A DNA stretch of 64,000 nt from Paramarasmius palmivorus (Eukaryota; Basidiomycota; Agaricomycetes; Agaricales; Marasmiaceae): the NCBI GenBank assembly GCA_037176845.1, contig JAYKXP010000024.1, forward strand, positions 62,001-126,000, in the 5' to 3' direction. Both the position numbers and the translations under genes were made by a program. Positions within the stretch are counted from its first letter, which is position 1. Every line of letters starts with the position of its first letter. Positions 22,906 to 32,858 of this stretch are shown here, one piece after another. Under the pieces are notes generated by a model that saw nothing but the letters and a program-made list of their open reading frames with translations, was not told the DNA's origin and made no database searches.

Positions 22906-23439
22906 ATCCCGTCCACCAGACATGATGAATGTGGATGGCTCCTCTACGCCCTTCAGGACAAATCGCTGCCGTGGAAAACCTTACATACGAAAATCTGTTT
23001 CTCATTTCCAGTCACCCATGGCCATCGATAGGACAGGCCCCAATAACGACAAACGTGCGAGCATTCGACAACTGGACCACGCGTTCATCGTGCATCTACT
23101 CTAGCTACCTCTCAACGTTCGGCTACCACACAAAGTCGCCGGCGAGCATATTGCTCCCTGCCATACATCCACCCATTAACGACAAAGGATCTACACCACA
23201 TACATAGAAAGCTGGAATCCCGGTCACTGGAGCACCAATGGCGGAGGACTCATCCCGAGACCTGAGGCCTAGGTATGTTCTCTGCCGTCGAGTACATTCC
23301 CCTCATTCTGACATGTTGTTTAACTATCAGTATCGGCCGAGTACGCAATCATCACGGGGAGTCAAATATCGGATTGAGACATCCGGAAGGGAGAACTCAG
23401 AAGTGTTCTATGTAGCGGCCAGTGCAAACACTTTTCTGT

Positions 23440-23690
23440 CACTCCTCACTCCCGTACCCCGATCCTCACACAAGGCTCTCTGGAATATCACCAACGTCGC
23501 TCTCATAGCCATTCCACCAGTACTCCCTTTCGTGATGTGTCAAACGCGTCTTTGGCTCGGCATCATTGTACGTTCCCGCCCTTTTTCTTCCTGGTTTCTA
23601 CATCTAACGACCTGCACAGGATCCCAGGCAATCACCAAACTACAACCGGATCGTCTCTACCCATCACCAGTCATCCCAAAGCCATGACTC
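23440..23690 (+). pseudogene. Relic R4 of the SLWNIT-family gene
   Basis: The frame reads KALWNITNVALIAIPPVLPF then VMCQTRLWLGIIV, the best preserved version of this hydrophobic block in the window. The following piece shares CTCTACCCATCACCA with R1. A frame is open over 23238-23687 but shows no wider domain, so I treat it as part of the fragment family and not as a gene. Confidence 0.55.
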
Positions 23691-24587
23691 CTACCGGCGA
23701 ACCAAGCTAGTTCTGCTATACGTAGCATTAGCGAGCATCAATGACGAGGAATCTACATACCAATAGCTGAGGGGTGTAAAGGGTGAACCCCCTGCTGTAT
23801 CTGTCTTGAACTTTGGGTTAGAGCAACATCGATGGCGAGGAATTGGATGTGGAAACGTCTTTTGCATACAAAGGTATGCTCTCTGCTTTCGTGCCACAAT
23901 CACCCGATTAATATGTTCTTCTTCACCCGCTGTATCAAGGTGACTAGTCACTATGCAAATTATCACAAGAGTCGAATATCATTGACGTCTGGCTTGTTTC
24001 TGCATTGCTGCTATCCCGATTTGGAGTAGCATTCGTACTGCGACCATGACAAAGGTGCGCCTTTCAGAAACGCTACAACATCCCCATCGCGGATCCGTTG
24101 TTGTTCTCCTCGAACATATCTTGCCCGTTCGTCATGGCACAGTTCTTTCCTCATTCCAACGACTTCGGCATCACTTCAGCAATCAATGCCATCGTATTAC
24201 CGATTACGTCCCCGACATTTTGAAAAGTTATGTGGACACGGACGACCCAGACAATCGAGCTGAACACAGAAGCTCTATGACTCCCGAATAACGTCAGATG
24301 TTGGAGAGTAAGTGATCACTGTTCAACTCTGGCTTTGAGTCGGCTAACAAAGATGAAGACATTGCTGGATTCATGCGAACTCTGGCACAAGGACGTACTG
24401 AATCGACACTGGGATCACAGTCGCGAGCATCCGACTCCTCTACCCTGACTCCTTTCGCATCAAGAGGAAGCGCAGCCCACGTTGGCCGCCGCCTTTCACA
24501 ATAGCCAATCTGCTGTTACTACACGTCCCGGGAACGGCACGCGTTCTATTTTCACCGAATGCCAGTCAGGGCTCAAAAGGCTAGGCG
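23691..24587. other. No supported gene
   Basis: Short frames only. A candidate small exon reads MARNWMWKRLLHTK at 23832 followed by GTATGC. No further exon or domain could be linked to it with confidence. Confidence 0.35.
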
Positions 24588-24950
24588 ATGACGAAGCTCA
24601 GATGTCTCCGGCTCCAGCATTGCCCTCTCTTCCACGAGTTGCTTGTGTTCTCGATGGTTCTGCAATCGATGCCATACTCATGGAAGTGCAAGCTCGTGTT
24701 GGTGCGATCCCAAATGACCATCACGCATCACCAGAACACGAGATGCGGGAACCTTCATCTACGTCTACTTCCGCTCTGGGAATCATCACTACTCTCATCA
24801 GAGATGAAGCATGCCGAGGAGTGCAGGAGGCCTCTTCAGGAACTCATACCAGCGGCTAACATCCCCCGAACATTTGTCCCAAGGTCGCTCTTTATCACTG
24901 TCCTGCTACTTATAGCGCTGTCCTATGTATTTACTGTATACATATTATGA
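24588..24950 (+). CDS. Possible tail-anchored small protein, weak call
   Basis: A 120-residue open frame from the ATG at 24588 ends with IPRTFVPRSLFITVLLLIAL followed by SYVFTVYIL and a stop, a typical C-terminal membrane anchor. An overlapping frame (open over 24482-24859, rich in Ser, Thr and Pro) looks more protein-like in its middle. The true gene may therefore switch frame by an intron that I could not place, or be frameshifted. It resembles the anchor-ended ORF at 17.7-18.0 kb only in overall layout. Confidence 0.25.
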   Translation: MTKLRCLRLQHCPLFHELLVFSMVLQSMPYSWKCKLVLVRSQMTITHHQNTRCGNLHLRLLPLWESSLLSSEMKHAEECRRPLQELIPAANIPRTFVPRSLFITVLLLIALSYVFTVYIL

Positions 24951-25121
24951 GGGTATCGGTGTCGGTACAAGGGATCCTGCTGTTTTAGAGAACCTTCCTA
25001 CTGTGACGTGTCGCCGTCTATCAATCTAAAGTCTATAGAACACAGATAGATACCAAATCAAGTACTTTGAGTCTTTAAACCTACATATTTTGATGACATT
25101 GTGCACGACCCGTCTGTGTCC

Positions 25122-27115
25122 TCAAATTCCAAAGGCACTAATCCCTGGAGCGGCTTCCCACCATGAGCTCGATTTCTCTTCCGGGCAGTTAATACATCGG
25201 ACAGCGAGAAGGAAACGTAAATGACACACTTTTTGGTCTGAGAATCTCGAGCTCTGGGTATCCTAGGTGACGTGCAAAATCGGCGGTAGTAGGGTCAAAG
25301 CCACAGGCAACCTGCCAGTCGTAAAGGGTGGTGTATATGGAGGAGGGCCAGGATCTAAGCTGGACAGAAGGGGTGAGTATTACCGGAGCCAATCTCGGAA
25401 CACCCCACTGCTCGAGTTCATCTTCTGTCATCTCGAATTGGCCATTCTCGTCCAGCGACCAAAAATGAGTGCGTCCTTCGCACCATGAGATGAGTTCGGA
25501 CATCGTCATTGGTGGTGGATAGAGGAATAGGTAGATGGCCGGGGGAATTTCGCCATCACAGAGCTTGAAAAAGCAAGCAAGATCGTCGTATTCTCTTGGG
25601 GCTCCTGATTCCAGCGTTAGCCATGCCTCGATGACTGTCAACCAAAAGGGAAAGTGGTGAGTATTTGGTAGTGCATGATGAAGCAGGAGCATACGAAAGT
25701 AATCATCATTGTTACCGTCCTCCATACAACGCGGAGATTGTGATAACCAAGACTTCATTATTCGGGAGTAATCAGGGAGGTGTGCATGAACACAAATGTT
25801 ATCCCCACACATTGAGAAGCTGAGGTAAACTTATCAGTAGAACTATTCCAAGTGCATCGAAAGTGACTCAAATGCTCACCGTGTCAATTCACCGACTCGG
25901 ACTGATGTTCGGTCCAGCCCATGCAACGACGACAGCGATGACCACCACCACTGCATAGCTTCCCGCGGCCATCTCGCAACGGCCTCCAGCGAGGTTGAAT
26001 AGACATGATCGAAACGCAGTCCAAGCAGAGAGCTGCGCAGCTGTTCGTATGACGGACCTGGAAAGAGGGATTGTAGGTCGAGCTCTTCTGCCTCCCATAC
26101 TTCGGGGGTGGCTGGGTAAAGGAAACAATTACACCGGTAGGACTTGTAGCGAGATGATGCCACAGATACGAGAGTTTGGTGCAATTCTTTGCACTTGAAT
26201 TGCCGAAAATAACTGGAGATAGTGTCGGCATTGAGCATGTCTCTGGTGGAAGGGACGATGACGGTGTTGTCGGTTGAACACGGCGGCAGCAGAAGAGGTC
26301 CTGGTCCTGGGGGCCCCGCACAAAATACGCCTTTGCTGGTATCCATCCATATTCTATCCCCAGAGCATCCCATTTGCATCTGCTCGGAAAAGTATGAGCA
26401 TTAGCACTGGACATGAAGCAAAATCACCCTTACCACCAACCAGGAGACATACAAGTCCGTCCAGAAAGACATTGTATAGAGATGCGCTAACGGGATCAAG
26501 TCTGAGAATGGTTATCGGTTAATATGTACCTTCTGCTCCGTACACGTAAAACGAGGCTCACCGTGGTGGAAAATTAACATTGGGACCTCAGAATGATTCA
26601 AGGCGAAAAGCAGACAGGAGTTTGGGTTCCTACCAAATGTTGAATAAATTTGTGCCCCATAAGTATACCGAGCAGAGTACCTATTTCGCGAACATTGCTG
26701 GAAGTCATTTTCCCAGATCATTCGAGCTTCTTCGCCTTCATATACGAGTGCGGTGAACTTGGATTTCCGACCAACTAGCTCAACGCTGTATACTCGCTTT
26801 TGGCCTCTGTCCCGAATGTGTAACCTGTCGTCTTTTCCCAGTTTCATCTCAGTAATGTCCACCGAACAGATCTCCTCGAGAGGAATCACATTGCCACGCT
26901 TCACATATTCAAACTGAAGGCACTGTGGTCAGCCTGATGAGCTGCATTCCCTAGGATGGTATACGTACCTCGTCATATTCCGTGCGTTTGGTAGCGACTC
27001 CGCCGTTGTAGATAAGATTATCGACATTGAGCGTCATGTTATTGATCTGATCACCACGGACATTGTTGAATGTGGGTTTCCCTTTGATGGAGAAATGCTT
27101 TGAGTTCTTGATCAT
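25122..27115 (-). CDS. Array copy C: kinase-like family protein
   Basis: Eight exons as in copy A. It starts MIKNSKHFSIKGKPTFNNVR and continues GDQIN (ATG at 27115). The N-lobe-like exon reads VYSVELVGRKSKFTALVYEG. Exon 3 reads NSCLLFALNHSEVPMLIFHH, a variant shared with copy F and different from WLLYG(I/L)NHS in A, B and D. The central exon has IWMDTSKGVFCAGPPGPGP and DHVYSTSLEAVARWPREAM. The C-terminal exon has HFWSLDENGQFEMTEDELEQ and FARHLGYPELEILRPK. The end reads PGISAFGI. The late 60-nt intron is in frame and stop-free. All exons read open. Function unknown. Confidence 0.75.
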
Positions 27116-27495
27116 GCTTTGGGCGAGTGAAGGGGGGAAGAACACAGGTGTTGAAGCTGCAGTGGAGCCGCTGTATTGGGTTTGATGGGCACGTTGCCCA
27201 GGAGACACCAGCGATATAACATGCTGGCTGTGTTGAGTCCATTTTGGTGCCGGTTTCTTGTGCAGGCGCTGAGCATTGAGTATAATTATAAGTAGACGAT
27301 GCACGGGTTGAAGAGTGGTTGAAGAGAGGTTACACAGTCACACGTGCACCTTTCGCAGGTTCACGCGGCAAACTGTAACAACAGACCTTGGACACAATAG
27401 CAATACAAGTACTTGTTTTAAGGACATACAAAGGTAATAGACAGTACCGCCAAAAAGTCCAATGACGTCGTACTAACAAAAGACTGTCTTTTTCT
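27116..27495. promoter_or_regulatory. Short upstream region of copy C, shared block with CACGTG
   Basis: Only 380 bp separate copy C from the stop of copy D, the tightest spacing in the array. The block TTACACAGTCACACGTGCAC (about 27330-27349, CACGTG at 27341-27346) matches TAACACGGTCGCACGTGC upstream of copy A and TAACATGGTCACATGTGC (about 29668-29685) upstream of copy D. A conserved upstream control element for the family is plausible. Confidence 0.4.
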
Positions 27496-29481
27496 TCAGA
27501 ATCCAAAAGCGCTAATCCCTGACCCCGGAATGGCTTCCCACCATGAGCTCGATTTTTCTTCTGGAAAGTCGGTTAAAACACCGAACAACGAGAAGGGAAT
27601 GCATATGTCTCACCTTTCGGCCTAAGGATCTCAAGCTCTGGCAAGTCTAGGTACCGTGCAAAATCAGCGGTGGCAGGGTCAAACCCATGGGCAACTTGCC
27701 AATCGTAGAGGGTGGTGTATATGGAGGAGTCCCAGGATATAAGCCAGACATCGGTGCGCGGAGCCACACTCGGAATACCCCATTGCTCGAGTTCATCTTC
27801 TGTCATCTCGGATTGGCCATTCTCGTCCAGTGACCAAAAGTGAAAGCGAGTGCGTCCTTCGCTCCATGAGATGATTTCGGACATTGTCATTGGTGGCGGA
27901 TAGAGGAACAGGTAGATAGGTGGGGGAATTTCGTCGTCGCAGAGCTTGAAAAAGCAAGCAAGACCGTCATATTCTCTTGGGCTTTCTGGTACTAGCCGTA
28001 GCCTTGGTTCAATGACTGTCGACCGAAAGGAAAGTGGTGAGCATTTGGTAATGCATGATGAAGCAAGAGCATACAAAAGTAATCTTCACTTCTTCCTTCC
28101 TCTACACAACGCGGAAATTGCGATAACCAACACTTATTTCGGGATAGAGGATTTGAGTGGGTGTAAACACAAATTTCATCCTCACACATTGTGAAACTAA
28201 GGTAAATGTATCAGTAAACCTATCCCAAGAGCATTGAAAGCTACCCAGAACGCTCACCGTGCCAATTCACCGGCTGACATTCGATCAACCAGCCCATACC
28301 CTGACCACCACCCCCACCATTTCATAGATTCCTGCGGCCACCTCGCAACGGCATCCAGCGAGGTTGAATAGACAATATCAAAACGCAGTCCAAGAAGGGA
28401 GCTGCGCAGCTGTTCATACTGCAAACCCGGAAAGAAGGATTGTAGGTCGAGCTGCTCTTCTGATGCTTCGGGGTGGAGTGTTGGGTAAAGGAAATGACAA
28501 CAGTCGTGGGTTTTATCGAGCGATGATGCCACATTTATGAGAGCTTGGTGCACCACTTTAGACTTGAACTGCCGAAAAAAGCTGGAGATAGTGTCGGTGT
28601 CGAGCATGTCTCTGGTGGAAGGAACGATGATGGTTTTGCTGCAGCTAAACGACCCTGAAAATGCTATGAAAGGTCCTGATGGCCCCACACAAAAACTGCC
28701 TTTGCTGGTATCCGCCCAGATTTGCCCTTCAGAACATTCCAGTCGCATCTGCTCGGAACAGTATAAGTAGTAGCATTGTACACGAAGCAACTTCAGCCTG
28801 ACCGACAATGACCAGAAATACAATTTCATCCATAGGGATTCAGTATAGAAATGAGCCAATGGGATCAAGTCTGGGAATAGTTATCAGTCAATACCTTTGG
28901 CCCTGTGCCCGTAAAACGAGGCTCACCGTGGTGGAAAATCAACATAGGGACTTTGGAGTGATTTAATCCGTACAACAACCATGAATTTGGATCCCTGTTT
29001 GAATCTTGGTTAATATGTTTCTCATGCAGGAATGAAAGAGAAGAGGCACCTGTCCCGCGAAAATTTCTGGAAATGTTCTTCCCATACTTCATCGGCCTCT
29101 TCACCCTTGTATTCGACCCCAGTAAACCTGCCAGTGGATTGTTGGCCTAAAAGCTCGATACTATATACTTTCATCCGGGTTTTGCGATCGCGAAAGTGAT
29201 ATTCGCCGTTTTTCCTTTTACATTTGATGTCCACTGCGCAGATCTCCTTGAGAGTGATGACATCGCCACGCTTCACGTATTCAAACTGGAATCTCCGCAA
29301 TAAGCAACGCAAGGTTATTATCCAAGATGAAAGGCAGGCTCACCTCATCATATTCTGTACGTTTGGTAGCAATTTCGCCGTTGTAATGAAGAGTATTGAC
29401 GTTGATCTGATCCCCGCGGACATTGTTGAATGTAGGTTTGCCCTTGATAGCGAAATGCTTCGAGTTCTTGAAGAAAGTCAT
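27496..29481 (-). CDS. Array copy D: kinase-like family protein
   Basis: Eight exons as in copy A. It starts MTFFKNSKHFAIKGKPTFNN followed by VRGDQIN (ATG at 29481). The first exon is shorter after the DQIN motif than in the other copies. The N-lobe-like exon carries VYSIELLGQQSTGRFTGVEY. Exon 3 has WLLYGLNHSKVPMLIFHH. The central exon has IWADTSKGSFCVGPSGP and FDIVYSTSLDAVARWPQES. The C-terminal exon has FHFWSLDENGQSEMTEDELE with two extra residues before HFW. The end reads PGSGISAFGF. The late intron is 59 nt. All exons appear open. Function unknown. Confidence 0.75.
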
Positions 29482-29699
29482 TCTTTGGGCGAGCGAAGGA
29501 GGCAAGAACAAAGGTGTTCGACGTGCATTAGAGGTATGGAAGCCAATAGGTGTCGTATTAGGTTTGATGGGCACGTTTTTTTTTTAGAAAATGCAGGCGA
29601 TACAGGATGCTGGCTGTGTCGAGTCCATTTCAGCGTCAGTGTTGCAGTGGTTGCACAAAAGAAGCAATAACATGGTCACATGTGCAGTGCGCCTGTTGA

Positions 29700-30752
29700 A
29701 TTCAGCGCTTGAGCTTGTCTCCCAACATCTCCACCAGTCTATCCGCAACCCTCACGCTAATCCGCACCCTCGAATGTCTCTTTGATCACGTCACCAACTT
29801 CGTTCTCCCCGCACGATTTTGGATCCTTCTCCTGATGCGGTTCCATAACCCCGATCCCGAAAAGTGCGAAACCTGTTTTTAGCTTGGGACAATAAAACGC
29901 TCAATGCGAAGACGACGGATAGGAGAAGAAACACGAAGGCGAAGAAATACAACTCCTCAAACTCAACTCTCCGCTATTCTACCCAACTCGAACAGGCAAG
30001 AGGGGATTGGTTTGGAGGACCTCAATGCGCTGGGTCTCTTAAACAAGGCCGAATACGATTTTGCATTCGAATTCTCGATAGAAATGGCCACGAAATGACC
30101 AGTTAAGCCTATGCAGTGTACGTCCTTACCTCCTACCTTCTCCCTCCAACCACTAACGACGAAATGCGCTTACAGCGGCATGTGAAACATCCTTCTCCTT
30201 CCCAACCTTCTCTTCAGCACTACAGTACTTCTCTACGAGGGCTACGCGCCCTTTCGTTCGCTGACATGGTTTTGTACACAAGGATTCTATGTCAGAGGCT
30301 ATGAGAACCACTATGGAAACCGAAGTCCCGAGGATACATAGGCAAGAGAAGGAGCTTTTGCGTCACCTTTTGACGTCAAGGAAGTGAAGGAGGTGCAAAC
30401 GGAGCAAGTAGAGGCAGAGGTGGAATGTGCGCCTGTCTCGAGTTGGAACAGCTGTTACCCGAACCCAAACTCACATCGATAAACTCCAGAACCAGAATCA
30501 GCGACAATGTATCCATCACCGCAGCCGGAAGCCGTACCAGACAAATAAACGAAACGAAAATCTAGGTCCAACAATCCGAAGAGGAAGAGATCGACCAAGC
30601 GTTAGGCAAACCCCAAATCAACGAGGCTTCCCAGTCTCTCTGTACGTGTGCAAAGGGAACCGAACAAGCGAAGAGGACATTGGCTAGGTTCGAGAAGGAG
30701 GAGAGGAAGCGTGAGCGTACGAGGAAGCCGAAGCTAAGGAAAAGCCATGAGT
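29700..30752 (+). pseudogene. Relic R5 of the SLWNIT-family gene, with charged C-terminal exon
   Basis: Ordered fragments on the plus strand: LTLIRTLECLFDHVTNFVLP, AMRTTMETEVPRIHRQEKE, and LELEQLLPEPKLTSINSRTR. An in-frame TAG at about 30563 is followed by EEEEIDQALGKPQINEASQS and a basic end (RFEKEERKRERTRKPKLRK) closing with a stop at about 30752. The order matches relic R2. The last exon is open and charged, so the original protein probably had a coiled or nucleic-acid-binding tail. The in-frame stop and missing pieces argue for a pseudogene. Confidence 0.5.
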
Positions 30753-31321
30753 AAGGTGAAGGCGGAGGCGGCGAAAGGGCTAAAGGAGGAAGGTAAGGTA
30801 CCGTTATTGCAGACCGACTTTTGGCTGACTTGTGATGAATTTCGTTTCAGACGAGTTTCTAGGACTCGAGTTGCTGTTGAGACGTGGACTGATAGTGAAT
30901 CGTGGAGTGTTCGGGTTGCAACTACGACCGGCACTGGTCACTTTTCAAGTGATTGTTCCGCAGATGACTGCGACATGGCGCTTCATTATGACAGGTCAAA
31001 GGAATTCCCGCACATTATCTTTATCAAAGGTCACCGGAATTCAAATCTGACGGGTGTACACGATGCCTTTGTCGACCTCTGCTCCAACAGATGATGCAAT
31101 AGTGGCGCAGTTCGCGCTGGTGATTCCTCCGCTATTCTATTCTGCTATTCGGCATGCTGGTAAACATCCCTGTACTACTGGCGTATCAACGCTAGAGGTC
31201 AAGCCTCAGGCTCATATAGCAATGACTCTGCATGCCATCTGAAACGGGGCAGGGCTTCCGACTCGGGATACCAGTGGTACGCATTAGGTGCTTACAACCC
31301 ACAGCCTTTCTGGTCTTCGCG
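30753..31321. other. Region upstream of the NLP gene
   Basis: An open frame at 30747-31094 (plus) gives 115 residues without a recognised domain. It overlaps the end of relic R5. Nothing else can be supported before the TATA box of the next gene. Confidence 0.35.
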
Positions 31322-31329
31322 TATAAAAG
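31322..31329 (+). promoter_or_regulatory. TATA box of the NLP gene
   Basis: TATAAAAG at 31322-31329 lies 87-94 bp before the ATG at 31416. A leader rich in C and A follows (CTCACCCTTCAACTCACTAC). This layout is typical of strongly regulated fungal genes for secreted proteins. Confidence 0.6.
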
Positions 31330-31415
31330 CAAGGCCTCGTTCGAACAGAAAGGCAGCAACAACCACACTCAGCACATTCCAAACAGATCATCTCACCCTT
31401 CAACTCACTACTATC

Positions 31416-32126
31416 ATGCACTCCATCTCCAACCTCCTCACCATCGCTTTACTCGCCACCTCTGGCGCAGTTTCCGGTGCCATCCTTCCTCGCGCCGAGT
31501 CCATCGGTCACGATAAGGTCGAGAAACTTCCTGCCTCTGGCGGGCCCAACCAAACCAAGTTCCAACCTCAACTCCACATCGGCAACGGCTGTCACTCTTA
31601 CCCCGCCGTCGACGCCGATGGTAACTGGTCTGGTGGTCTCAAACCCACTGGTTCTCCCAGCGGTTCTTGCAGGGACACGTCCAAAGCCCAGACGTACGTC
31701 CGTGGCGCCGATTTCAAAGGCAAAACCGCCTTCCTCTACGCTTGGTACATGCCCAAGGACGAGATCTCCCCCAGTATCGGACATAGACACGACTGGGAAG
31801 GGGCGGTTGTTTTCCTTGATCCCGATAACAACAAAATCGAGGGTGTTGCGGCGTCTGCGCATGGCGATTGGCGTAAATACAAGAACCCTGGTGGGGACAA
31901 GGTTGATGGGAATCATGTGAAGTTGCAGTATTCTGCTGAGGGGGTTAATTCGCATGCGATTGATATCACTGATAAGGATGGTGATTTGTCGACGCTTGTG
32001 GATTGGGCTGCGATGCCTGGGCCTGCTCGGGATGCTATTAACGATGCTAGCCACTGGGGTGATGCGAATCCTCCTCTTGCGGATGCGCACTTTGAGGATA
32101 ACTTGAACGAGGCTTGGATGTGGTGA
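31416..32126 (+). CDS. Secreted NLP (necrosis- and ethylene-inducing-like, NPP1 family)
   Basis: A single-exon gene of 236 residues, the usual size for the family. The first 20 or so residues form a signal peptide (MHSISNLLTIALLATSGAVS). The core holds the hallmark heptapeptide GHRHDWE, preceded by an AWYMPKD-type segment, as in cytolytic NLPs that act on plant membrane sphingolipids. Two cysteines in the N-terminal third (NGC... and SGSC) fit the type 1 disulphide. No stop, frameshift or missing key residue is seen, so the gene looks intact; activity is not shown by sequence alone. It stands between array copies D and E, is intronless, and has its own TATA box. NLPs are known from Moniliophthora, consistent with the inferred lineage. 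Confidence 0.92.
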   Translation: MHSISNLLTIALLATSGAVSGAILPRAESIGHDKVEKLPASGGPNQTKFQPQLHIGNGCHSYPAVDADGNWSGGLKPTGSPSGSCRDTSKAQTYVRGADFKGKTAFLYAWYMPKDEISPSIGHRHDWEGAVVFLDPDNNKIEGVAASAHGDWRKYKNPGGDKVDGNHVKLQYSAEGVNSHAIDITDKDGDLSTLVDWAAMPGPARDAINDASHWGDANPPLADAHFEDNLNEAWMW

Positions 32127-32191
32127 AGAGATTGGACTTTTTCTTTTCCGAGTCATAGTTGCTACTCGATCGTTTGAACATTTCTCTTATC

Positions 32192-32294
32192 ATGACTTTG
32201 CCGTATTTATTGTTTATATAAAGCCTCTGCTACGACTACCTTCGTTCAAGATGCTTTCGCCATATTTATTGTTTATATAAAGTCTCCGCTACCT
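32192..32294. repeat. Direct repeat, 59-bp period, in the NLP 3' flank
   Basis: TATTTATTGTTTATATAAAG starts at 32204 and, one base different at its edges, again at 32263. The preceding ATG(A)CTTT and following CTC(T/C)GCTAC also match. The repeat begins 65 bp after the NLP stop codon and may lie in its 3' UTR or polyadenylation region. Confidence 0.8.
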
Positions 32295-32858
32295 TCTTTT
32301 GAGATACTCTATATAGCTCATTACGAGCATAGAAAAGTTGTAATCTATATCCCTCACGTTGTGTCGTACATTTGAGCTGGCTGTCAGTACGTTCGGGCAA
32401 AGAGTATCCGAGTCGTGTTCAGAGATTGCTATGCGAGCAGCGACATAAGGGTGGAACTCTGAGAACCCAACGCGAGAATCTTCCCAAAAACTTGGTTCAT
32501 CGCAGGTGTCAATTCTAGCTGCGAACTGTTGAATGGGTGGTGCGTATATCCAACGCCTGTAACTGAGTCTGAACTCGCATCGGCACCTTCAGCTCCCGAA
32601 TTAGAATCAATGGCCGTGAAATCGTCACCGTAGCCGGAAGTAGCGCTAGAATAACCAGCGACAAAACTAAAAACGGATCGGTGAGGAAGCTTGGAGTCGA
32701 GCACGACCAATTCCAGTTGCTTGCCTAATATCTCATTTGCACACCTGGGGACAAGGCATAGGTTCGCACAAGGATATATAGATACAGCGAGATACAAAAG
32801 CACGAAAACCATCTACAATTAGAGCAAGGAAATTGATGCCTAAAACCCGACACGATCC
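32295..32858. other. Spacer between NLP and copy E
   Basis: A 127-residue minus-strand frame (32812-32429) starts with a hydrophobic stretch (MVFVLLYLAVSIYPCANLCL) but overlaps the repeated 3' flank of the array (ATATCTCATTTGCACACCTG at about 32728, cognate of 11593 and 19818). I regard it as a chance frame, with low certainty. Confidence 0.35.

Noticed and set aside
31449..32156. 235-residue minus-strand frame opposite the NLP gene
   Set aside because: It is antisense to a clearly recognised gene and has a composition (Arg/Ile/Pro-rich) typical of a shadow frame.
32429..32812. 127-residue minus-strand frame with hydrophobic start
   Set aside because: It overlaps the repeated 3' flank of the array and has no homologous frame in the corresponding flanks of A and B.
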